A stretch of 64,000 nt of DNA, from assembly GCA_963669155.1 (NCBI GenBank), contig OZ022595.1, forward strand, positions 18,793,871 to 18,857,870, given 5' to 3'. This stretch comes from Arbacia lixula (Eukaryota > Echinodermata > Echinoidea > Arbacioida > Arbaciidae). The notes under the pieces are model-generated. The model saw nothing but the letters and a program-made list of their open reading frames with translations, searched no databases and was not told the origin of the DNA. This document shows positions 12,501-24,500 of the stretch, piece after piece. Numbering within the stretch: position 1 is the first letter of the stretch; each line of letters opens with the position of its first letter. The translations under genes and the position numbers were made by a program.

Positions 12501-15500
12501 GGTCAATACATGAATTAAAGACAATTGGCAAGAAGATTGCTAACAATTATCTTTTGAAGGCTTTTTTGCCTTCCCAGTACAGTATATGCCCTTTAAAGTG
12601 CTAACTTACTTTGATAAGTGTCTTCTCCACAGGTGTAGTGGATCGTACATACACTCAATGAGATGAAGGGAATGCTGGATGAAGTGGATGAGCAGCTCTC
12701 GGTAAAGGCCTTCTTGAGATGGAACCTGCAACAGCAACAGCAACAGGAGAGGACACAATAACAAAAATCTCATTTATAACAATAACAATAACAATTATCA
12801 ACTTTTAAATTGCGCTTTCCTAGTATAATGGTGCTTTTTGACATACAAGTTCATACCTGTATTGTACTTTTTTTTCTCACTCTCTCTTTAATTTGCTCTG
12901 AAGCGCCTTGAGCATCTACAGTAGTTAAGATGGAAAGTGCGCTACATAAATTCTATGTATTATTATTATTATTTTTATCAAGTGCTTCTCAAAGCATTTG
13001 ATTACTACCCTGGCTTTAACCAAGCAGCCATATTCAGTACTAGAAGCTAGATGTAGTAAATCTAATTGGCTCACAAGAAAATCCAGCAAGGTACCCATTT
13101 ACTTCACTTAGGTTGAGAGGAACAAGCATGAGCTAAAAACCTTGTCCAAGTGTGTATGATGCAACGGGCTGGGTTCAAACCCAGGATCTCTCTGCGAGAG
13201 TCAAGAGCTCTCACCACCATCCCATAACGATCTCAATTTAGTAAGTATAATCAGTTTACAAATGACTAGGAGGTTCAGAGCAATTAAAACCTTCGCAATG
13301 CCCTAAGAGCCCTCATGAACAACAAAAGAAGCCGCTGTAAACAACTATTGTCCTCATAGGGCATAATGCACAACAGAGTTTAGCACATTTGTACGTATAG
13401 ACAAGGACCCTATTACTGACTTCTACATATTAGCCATCAGTCCATGTTTCAGCTCCATGAAATAAATTGGTGCATATTTTGAAGCTGCAAGAGTTGTAGA
13501 AACCTATTCACATATTTCAAATGGTGATATTTCCTCAAAACATTGGAAATATCCAGTTTGTATAGATTTGACAGTAATCTTTGATCAAACTTCTCGAAGT
13601 TCCTATCTCAATATAAACAGGCAAATTAATACACAGAAATTCATGAAAATATGTCATGAATAGATCTTTTCAATTGGCATTGATTCTGTCGGCACATAAT
13701 CAAAACGCGGGAGATTTGACTGCCTGTTTTGACACCGCGCACGTTTTTTGAGCTGACGTGCCCATAATAAGGCACAGAGAATCAAATTTGAAATGACATG
13801 TTGGCAGTTTGAACCTTCCCATAGGAATAGCATGGTTGCATGTGTGTTATTAATAATTAATATAAAAGGCCCCATATTTAAGCGATAACATGAAAGATGG
13901 GTCCATTTGTTTTGCCATTGCCGTAAAACTGTAAGTTGGATCGCAGAATGTTAATTGGAATATTGTGAACTAATTACAATGTAGACAATAAGGATTTGAA
14001 GTACAGTTTTTGAAACTGAGAGGGCAAAGTTTAAACTGGTCGGTAGTAAGGTATACTGTCCTATAAGTACAAGTAAATTTGTATGTAAATTTGTTTGTAA
14101 ATTTGTATGTAAATTTGTATATAAATTTGTATGTAAATTGTATGTAAATTTGGACACAAACATGTACAATGTATATATTCACATGTAGGCAAGGTAAGCA
14201 CATTACCAAATAAGAGCTTTCTATATCGGAGATGAATTAGAAAATAAAAAGGTAGACAAGGGGAGGGGGGGTGGCCCCAAGGACAGCGAGAAAGGATGGG
14301 GGAAGGGAGGGAGTGAGAGAAAAGGTGTGTGTGTGTGGGTGGTGGGGGGGAATTTCCTCTCATAAAAAAACGCTCTTTCAGGTAAAACAAGACTGAAAAT
14401 TAAACTAAAACCTCGGGAGACCCGCTAGCTAGATTCGCACGCAACGATATGCGGACAAGATGACGAGGAGCGCTAAGCTTGACCGAGGTAGCAACAGTAA
14501 CTATGAATGACTATTTTGCATACATTACGGGAAGGAGCCGCAGTTTTAAACCGTGGTATATTTTGTCCAGTTCAGCATGAAACACAATGCTTTAGCCTAA
14601 AAAACATCATGTTTCATGCTGAACTGGACAAAATATACTGCGGTTTAAAACTGCGGCTCCTTCCCTTTCTTCCCTTTCTCTATGCCAATTCCTTTGAGCT
14701 GTAGTGTACATATGTAAAGGAGCATTAATCCATGTTGGGCGTTTCCTGATTGCATCTCCCATGTTGTTTTTCTGTATGCAGGGACTATTCAAAAATACTT
14801 GACCACTTCATACAAAGTACATGTACCCCTTCAAACTGACAAGTAACCTACATATATAAGTACTTTTGTGAAGAGGGTGCATTTCATTTACCGGTATGGT
14901 TGAATTTGCAGTGTTTTTAAAATCAACGCAAAGGCACCATTTGGAGAGTACATCACAGGTTTTATACAGAAACTTCCTGTTCACATTGAAATACTAAAAT
15001 GTCAATGGGTATAATTCTTGATAACACAATTATTAATGGTGATTCAACATGTAGTTCATGTAGTTCACCGGCAGATGAAACCACTGTATATTAATCAGCA
15101 CTTAAAGGTTAGTGTGAAGAGGGCATCGCATACATTTATTTCCTGGTAACTCTTCCAAATCTGTTTAGACATACACAGCAAATCCTCTTCACCTCTCTGG
15201 AGCTGTCGTGATCAGCCAAAGTAACAAAACAGATAGCTATTTTGTGACATGTTCAGCGAGTCAGGGCCCTGTTGCATAAAACTTACCATTGATGGTAACT
15301 TTGCTATCAATGGCAACTTTTAGAGTAACCTTGAATTTGATTGGCTGTCGAGCGGTGTAACCATGGTAGTTACCATTGATGATAGAGTTACCATCAATGA
15401 TAAGTTTTATGCAATGGGGCCCTGATCATCAAAAAGCTAGCTACATGTACATGTATTCGCATCTTTATCAGTTCAATCTGGCTAAATAGCTAGCTATATG

Positions 15501-18500
15501 GTCGAGAAATCTTTCTTCCATATGTAAAGAAAAACTAGCCATTTTGTGGACCCTCTTCATCAGCCTGAAATCTAGCCCAAGTTTGCGAGCTTGCTTGGCT
15601 TTAAAACAGCATGCAGAATGCACACGACATTGCATTAAATAACAGCAACAGCTGGAAGCTCATCAGCCTCAACATGGACAGAAAAACATGCATGATTTTT
15701 GCTTGTTTCAGGCTGATGAAGACAGAATTTCAACTTCCAGCTGATTTCCAATATCAGAAAATAGCTAGCCACTTTGTCAGCTTCAAGCTTATGCAGTCGC
15801 ACCTACTATCAGTTGTTTTCAGACCACCCCCTCCCCCCCCCCCGCCCCCCCCCCCCACAAGAGAAGCTGCACTCAGACAAGTGGGACAGAGAGAGAGAGC
15901 GGTGCAGATAAACCACTATATTCTCCTTCCATTTAGAAATTTAGATTTCTAACCTGCTCCTCTACCCTTCCTGTATTACACTTGGAGTATGCTCAGGGGG
16001 TTTGCGGAGCCTAAGAAAATAATGGCTGTCTTCGTACCAGCAGCAGCAGCAGAAAAATTCTGAGAATTCTATTAAATCTTTAAGACAAAATAAACCTGAA
16101 TAAACCAAGAATAAAGACAGGGTATCCCTTTTGTAGGTCAAAAACATATAGAAAAAAACATGGGGGGGGGGGACACTTTAAGAACTTCCCTCCCAATAAT
16201 AGAACTGGAAACTGACTTTCAGCAAGATTGTAGTGATCGTGAAATTTCCAGGTTTAGATGGGTCATCCAAACCTCCCGATTCTTGTAAGTTGTAGCCTAG
16301 AAATTTGAGACCGCTGTCCACTATGGTCTGCACCACAGCGCATGCATTTAAAGGGCATATACTGTACTGGGCAGACAAAAAAGCCTTCAAAATGGTGATC
16401 ATGAGCAATCTTCTTGCCAATGGTCTTAAATCTATGTATTGTCCATTTTAAAAGCTTGCTGGAAGTTATTTGTCCTCAAATGATCCATATTTGGAGCAAT
16501 GGGTGATTAACCAAGCGCTGAAATCCAACACCGTAAACAATCCACCTAACGTTATAGAAAAAGACGGTATCCATACAGATAACCCTTCTGAAATATCTGG
16601 CGCTTTTAATGATTTTTTTGTCAATATTGGGCCTAATCTTGCTGAAAAAATCCCTGTTACTGATAAAGAGTTTCATTCATTTTTAGGAGAACGTAACACG
16701 CAATCTTTCTTTTTTGTACCAATTGTTGAGGATGAGGTAAAAACAATTGTCTCTAATTTGAAAAACAAAAAAAGTCCTGGTTACGATGGAATCACAAATC
16801 TTCTCTTAAAAAGCATAATTCAAGAAATTAATTCTCCTTTAACATATATTTTTAACCAATCTTTATCAAGTGGGAAAGTTCCAGACAAGATGAAAATTGC
16901 AAGAGTTGTCCCCATTTTTAAAAAAGGTCAAAAAGATTTCGTAAATAATTATCGTCCTATCTCCCTTTTAACATCATTTTCTAAAATTCTTGAAAGACTT
17001 GTTTACAAACGCACTCTTAGGTTTCTTTTGAATTGCCAGGTTTTCACTAACTCCCAGTTTGGTTTCAGAGAAAAACATAGTACTACCCATGCATTACTCA
17101 GTTTTATTGACAAGGTAGCCCATGCTATAGATGATGCTTCTCATACCATTGGTGTTTTCCTTGATTTTTCGAAGGCATTCGACACGATAGACCATGAAAT
17201 TTTACTTTACAAATTAAGTCACTATGGAATCCGTGGGGGGGCTCTTGAATGGTTTAGGGATTATCTAAAGAATAGGAAACAGTACGTTAGCATCAATAGT
17301 CATGACTCTCAACTAAAATTGATTTCGTGTGGTGTCCCCCAAGGTTCCCTGTTGGGCCCACTTTTATTTATTTTATATATTAATGACATTCAAAAATCTT
17401 CTCAGGTACTCTCTTTTATTTGTTTTGCCGACGACACAAATTTATTTTTTTCACATAACAATCCCATCTTACTTGCTGATACAATGAATAATGAATTACG
17501 ACTAGTCCAGACTTGGATCCACGCAAACAAATTATCTCTTAATATTGAAAAAAACAACTACATGATCTTTAGTAATTCTTTGAATGCCCTCCCCGCTCCT
17601 CTTAAAATTAGCGACACTAATCTTCAACAGGTCGATAGTACTAAATTTTTAGGCTTACATATTGATAATGACTTATCTTGGAAAACCCACATCAATTATC
17701 TTAGTAAAATTTTGTCCAGAAACACCGGAATTCTCAATAAACTCAAACACTTTTTTCCTAGCCGCATTTTACAAAACATATTCTCAACTTTAATTTCGCC
17801 ATATCTTAACTATGGGATTCTTGCATGGGGGAATGCTTCAAAATTTTTACTTGACTCTCTTTTTCTTATTCAAAAACGTGCTATTAGAATTGTAAATAAC
17901 GCTGGCTATTTGTCCCACACAAATGACCTTTTTGCAAGCAATAAAATCTTGAAAATAATAGACTTATTTTACTACAATGTCGGTATATTTATGTTCAAAT
18001 TTTCGAATGGGGAACTTCCAGATGTTTTCTCGCACATGTTTACAAGAAACGATGCTATTCATAATTATCCAACTTCCACATACTCGAACAATTTTTGCAA
18101 AGAAAACAATCATGTTTACAGGGCCAATGTTTTGGAATAACCTTCCCCACGAACTTACTCGCTGCATAAAAATATCTTCATTCAAGTTCAATTTAAAGAA
18201 ACATTTGTTATGTTCATATACCACGCAATAATTTCTTTTAGCCTTAACTCTTTTTTTTGTTCACCACTCACGCTCCGACAGGGACGCTGCCCGGCACCTT
18301 GGTCCGAGCAACCTGCCAAGCTCTTGGAAAAAACAAACAAACTGATACTCTTTAGAATTACTAGCCAATTTCCTTGAGCTCGGCGGATGCTCGGCCACGT
18401 GGCATGGTTAGGCGTCCTTGCCGGAATGTACATGTAATGTGATTTGCATATATTATAATGAATCCATCTTATGAATGATGTCTTCGTATACATATTTATA

Positions 18501-21500
18501 CTTATCCATACATATTCAATACTGAGTCAACAGTCGAATTGTCTTCGTAGAAGCTTGAGCACTATTGTATTTCATCCTGACTTCTCCTGATTTGTTTGGT
18601 TTTGTTTGTCTATTCCTCGCTCGCACACTTTTCTGTTATATTGCTGAATTAATCGTACGCCTTTTGATTTTTGATTTTTGATTTTTGTTCTCGATTTGTT
18701 TTCACGTTGTTTCTTGAGTTGTTTATGATTTCTTTTGTTCATTTCTTTGGTCAATTTGTTTATCCGTACTCCGAAGTGTTCTTTTAATCCACATTATTTT
18801 GGGGTCTATACGATTTACAAGCTTGCTTTAAATAGGCCCCATTCATATTTCTTTACCTATATCCACTGTATGTTTGATATTGACCATTATGTAATATTTT
18901 GCATCATTATACTAGTTTTGTTTATGTCAAAGACTGACTATGCTGATGTATTATTGCTTTTATTTTACATGTATTGAACAGAAATATGAATAAATTGAAT
19001 TGAATTAAAAATCACAAATCCTCAAAATGTTTGGCTCAAACATTTTGAGGATTTAATAATTAATAATTAACGAGACATACTTGTGGACAAGTATAAGGTG
19101 GTCTGCATTGGCAAATTCATGCACTGACATGGGCTAGAAAATGCACGGTGATATGGACCTTCAATCGTGACACCATCTATTCATAAGCAATCAGAGACTC
19201 CGCTCAAGAAAGCTCAGAGCGCACCTACAATGACAATGACATTCACGCCGCTGGTCACTCAGCCGACACTGCCCACTCTTCAGAAGCTAATCCAGCTAAT
19301 CCATCTATTGTCACAGACGTGCGCATGAAAGACCTCATAGGCAAGCAGGTGTTGGAAGCCCTCCGCTCCCCGACTGTCGTGAAAACAATAGTTGACGCTG
19401 TCTACAGCTCCGTATACGAGAAGCTCGCCAACGAACTCCACTCTTCATTTCAGCTTGAATTGAAGGAAAGGGACGACAAAATCCACAACATCGAGATCGA
19501 GTCTGAGAACCTCAAGAAGAAGGTGAAATCGATGGAAATGGCGATTGAGAATCAGGAGCAATATTCTCGTCGTCAATGTCTCCGTGTGTACGGCGTCCCC
19601 GAGACCCCCAACGAGAAGACCGACGCGGTCATCCTCGACCTCGCCACCAAGATAGGCGTCACTCTATCTGCCGAGGACATCGACAGGAGCCACAGAATCA
19701 CCCCGAGGCGCCACAACAACCAAGCTACAAATCCACAACAACAACAACAACAACAACAACGTCCCAAAGCGATCATCGTCAAGTTTTCCCGATACAACGC
19801 GCGAAGCTTGATGTACTCTGCCAAGTCGCGGCTTAAGAACACCGGCATAGTCATCCGAGAGGACCTGACACCAGAGCGTCAAGCCCTATACTTCAAAACG
19901 CTGTCACACAAGAACACATCGCGTACCTGGTCGATAGATGGGAGAATCTTCACCCTGACTACCGATGGACGCAAAAAACTGATCACCTCGGAACGCGACA
20001 TCGAACGTCTGTGACCATGATATGTACCATCTCCACATAGTGTGACTCACTTATCACATAAGTCGATGACCCCTCGTGAGTACGAAGAATGTGACTTTTC
20101 CTTTAATATTGATGACAATGATGATGTAAATACTTTGAACTATACTCCCAAATGTTCTTATTATGATTTCGATCAATTTTGTAATTCTATATCTAATAAT
20201 GTATCGACCAATAGACTCAATCTTATTCATTATAATGCAAGAAGTCTCAATAAAAATTTCGATAAGTTATGTGAAGATTTATATCTACTGAAACTACCAT
20301 TTTCTGTTATAGGTGTGACCGAGACATGGATAAATAACTCATCAATTGATTTCTCTTTACCAGGATATTCATTTTACCAAGAAAATCGGGCTGAAGGCCG
20401 AGGAGGAGGTGTTGGATTATTTGTAAAAGAAAATGTTAATATTCGTGTTTTACCAGAAGTTAAGCTGTCCGTCGAAGGTGTAAATTCTCTGTTTGTTGAA
20501 ATTATTGAAAAAAATAAGAAGAATACAATTGTAGGTATTGTTTATCGTAAACCGTCATCCAATGTTAATGATTTCATAGACTCGCTGGATTCTGTTCTAA
20601 ATGTTATTAATAAACAATCTAAAACATGCTTTATTATGGGCGACTTTAATTTAGACATATTACAATACAACCAATGTAATATGATTCATAATTATTTAGA
20701 CACATTTTTTACTATGGGTTTTTTCCCCATTATAAATAAGCCTACTCGTGTTAGCTCTACCTCTGCCACTATCATTGACAATATTTTTACTAATTCTATG
20801 GATCAAAATTCTGTCTCTGGTATCATTCTCTCAGATTTGAGTGATCATTATCCCATATTTCATCTGTCTTCTGTTATTGATTCTAACCAAGGTTGTAAAA
20901 ATAATTCTTCATTTGTTCGTCATATTACCCCTTCTGCTTTGCAGTTTTTGTCACGTGATTTGTCAAATACTAATTGGTCTTTTATTTTGAAAGAGAATGA
21001 CGCCAATCTTGCCTATGATTTGTTTCTAAAATACTATGTTTCTCTGTTAAACAAATACATGCCACTAAGGGAGAAGAAATTAAAAACTAAGATTAAAAAA
21101 CCATGGATTACACGTGCAATATTGAAGTCAATTAAACAAAAAAATCGTCTTTTTAAAATTCATCGTTGTAATCCTAACAATTGTAATGATGAGTCAAAAT
21201 ATAAGAAATACCGTAATAAACTCAACTCTGTAATACGTCAAGCAAAAAGAGTATATTACTTTGAAAAGTTTCAAGAAGTAAAACATGATGTGAAATTAAC
21301 TTGGCAGTTTATTAATAATACATTGGGAAGATATAATGCCAAATTACCGCAATCTTTTTTACAAGGTAATGATATAATTCACGATCAAGTTGCTATTGCT
21401 AACATTTTTAATAAGCACTTCGTAAAAATTGGTCAAGATTTGTCTGACTCGACTAATAATCTTCTTACGCCAACCTGTTATTCTGACTTCTTAACAGATA

Positions 21501-24500
21501 ATTATGAACAAAGTTTATTTCTCAAGCCTGTTACTAGATCTGAAATATGCAATATTGTTAAGCAATTTGATAGTAAAAAGAGTGCTGGTCACGATAATAT
21601 CAATGCTTCTATTGTAAAATCAACTATCAATTTTATCATAGAACCATTTATTCATATTTGTAATGTATCGCTGAATACTGGTACTTTTCCATCGAGTATG
21701 AAATTGGCAAAAGTCATACCTGTGTTTAAAAAAGGAGATCAGAATAATTGTAATAATTACAGGCCTATATCGATATTACCCATATTTTCCAAAATTTTAG
21801 AAAGAGTTGTTTATAATAGATTGTATTCTTTTCTTCTCAAAAATAATATTCTCTGCAGCAATCAGTATGGTTTTCGTTCAAATTATTCTGTTGAGTTTGC
21901 TCTAATTAACTTGCACGATAAGATTTTAAATCTGATTAATAAAAATAAGCACGCAGTTGCAATATTCATGGATTTATCTAAAGCCTTTGATACATTATCC
22001 CATTCAATACTATTATCTAAGATGCAATATTATGGAGTCCGTGGTATACCTCACAAATGGTTTTATAGTTACTTGACTAATAGAGAACAATACACTGTAT
22101 ACAATTCACATTGCTCAGAGAATCGTCTTTTAACATGTGGTGTACCTCAAGGCTCAATACTCGGCCCCCTTTTATTTTTAATCTATATTAATGATATAAT
22201 CAAGTGTACACCATTTTTCCACTATGTATTATTTGCAGACGATACTACTCTTGTTGCTTCTCATTCGAACTTTCCATTTTTGGTTGATGTTATTAATGAG
22301 CATCTACAATTTGTCAATGTTTGGCTTTTATGTAATAAGTTATCATTGAATGTATTGAAAACGAAATACATAGTGTTTCGCAATGCTCAAAATAAGTCGG
22401 ACATTTATCATGATACGTCAATTTATATTAACAATACTGAAATAGAAAAATGTTCATTGATTACATACCTAGGAGTTGTACTGGATGAACGTCTATCGTG
22501 GGATCCTCATATCGATTGTATTTCTTCGAAAATTTCTCGTAACATTGGTTTACTTTGTCACATGAAACATTTTATTCCAATACGAATCTTATTTTGTATG
22601 TATAATGCCTTTATTCTACCACATATTATGTATTGTATTATTGTTTGGGGTAATCCCTACCCTTCAAAGCTGATTAAGCTACATCGTCTACAAAAAAAGG
22701 CATTACGCATTTGTTCAAATGCAGACTATTTAGCTCCATCACGACCCTTATTCTATGAATTCAAAACACTTGATATTTTTGATATTAACATACTAAAAAT
22801 TGGTATCATCATGCACCGTTACTTTTTAGGTACATTACCAGAATACTTGATGAATATGTTTTCTTTGAATATCCATGTCCACAGTTATAACACCAGGCAT
22901 AATCAGTTATTCCATCAATCAAAGGTCTCATCTCAATCTCTTTTTAAATCTATTCGGTTCGTTGGTCCTATCTTATGGAATGCATTACCCCCCAAGTTAC
23001 GCAATATTCAATTTGGAAACTCCTTCAAAAATAAATACAAACACCATCTATTGTCACAGTATATTTAAGTTCAATTTTGTAACCGTCGACTATCTACATG
23101 ATCTAAATTCTTGATTCTTTTTTTTTGTTCTTTTGCATTCATTGCAATGGGTGTATCAACTTGTCAAGCCATATAGGCTTTTACTGACACACCCTATTTC
23201 ACTTTCCAACAATTTGTATAATTTGCTTTACATTGTTTTACATATTTTAATGTATGTTTATATTTATATGTACTTTGTAAATATGTTTATATGTTTTTAT
23301 GCTGAATCTGAAATAAAACGAATCAATCAATCAATCAATCAAACAATGTCTACTAACGTACATTTCAGAGACATGCCTAAATGGTTACATGTATATTGTG
23401 CTAACATGTAATTAATAGCCACGTAAGATAAAGGGGCGAGAGAAAACGAATGGGAAAGAAAATCTCAAAGAGAAAGACAAAGTGAGGGATAGAACAGAAG
23501 AAGATGGCAAAAGAAACATTGTAAAAGGAATGCGAAAATTTACCCTACCCACTCCAGGAATCGAACCGGGGGCCTCGAGATCTTAAAACGCGGCGCTTTA
23601 CCAATTGAGCCACACATCTTCCCATTCACTTAACACGTAATGCCCAGCAGGGGCTAGAATGATTAAGAAATTGATATTCAAGATGAAATTTCGCCATGAT
23701 CGCGACATCTGATTGAAAAATAAAGATGACGTCCCCGAAAGCTAGTAGACTCAGCTACAACATACTAAAATTTCAGAGTAACAGAATTGAACATAAGCGA
23801 GATACAGCTCCTAGAAGATCGTCATGTCATTTAATAAATACCCCTTCCATTGACATAACACGTACTTACGATCGATTTTGACATTAATGTCTATAATCAA
23901 ATTCATACCATGAAGATAGAATCCTATTGAAATATTAGGGCTACTTTCTCATAGAGCAATGTCTCAGCTATCACATACTGAAATTTGGAACAAAATTGAC
24001 CAAAGATTACTGAGATACGCAAGAACGGGTAAAAAAGTTTATGACGTCATACATGAAAATTGATTTTTTCGATTCATATGGCAATATGATGACGTTACGA
24101 TGTATTTAACGACCAAATGGGACATGAAATAGCATCTACAGTTCCCACTCTTTCAAAATATGAAAAAAAAATTGGGGGTCACCAGCCATTCTGAGGAGCT
24201 ATGGCCGATTGAAGGTGGTCATGTTTTTGCACACAAAAACGTATTGACGCACGCGCGGACTTTGAACTTTGATGCACCCGCACGACCTTATTATTGCATA
24301 GAAATGGCTCAAAATTTCAGGATGTGTTGTTTGCAGTGTCAGAAACATGAATCTAGTGAAAAAACGGTTTTCCGACGTTGCGTTTGCTAAACGCACGGAA
24401 AAACGCGCGCGCGCGCGCGTACGCGCGAAAATTTGAAAAATGCTAGAAATGGCATCAAACATATGCAAAACAATTTCTAGTTGATTTGGAGCATTTTTTT

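Larger units (their letters stand above)
19233..23342 (+). mobile_element. Jockey-superfamily LINE with open ORF1 and ORF2
   Basis: A 4.1-kb non-LTR retrotransposon inserted in unit 1 of the tandem repeat. ACAATG at 19227-19232 and 23343-23348 is the likely target duplication. ORF1 and ORF2 are both uninterrupted. The 3' UTR ends in (AATC)n. The ORF1 frame is open right up to the left junction with no ATG before 19325, so the 5' end is probably slightly truncated. The jockey-like clade (perhaps Daphne-like) is inferred from motif order. Confidence 0.9.

Noticed and set aside
16470-16510. Extra amino-terminal codons of the reverse transcriptase (MSSNDPYLEQW)
   Set aside because: These bases are the left arm of the host MITE; the LINE starts at 16511.
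23545-23616. Functional tRNA gene
   Set aside because: A and B boxes are good, but the acceptor and anticodon stems do not pair, and the block is part of a duplicated repeat.
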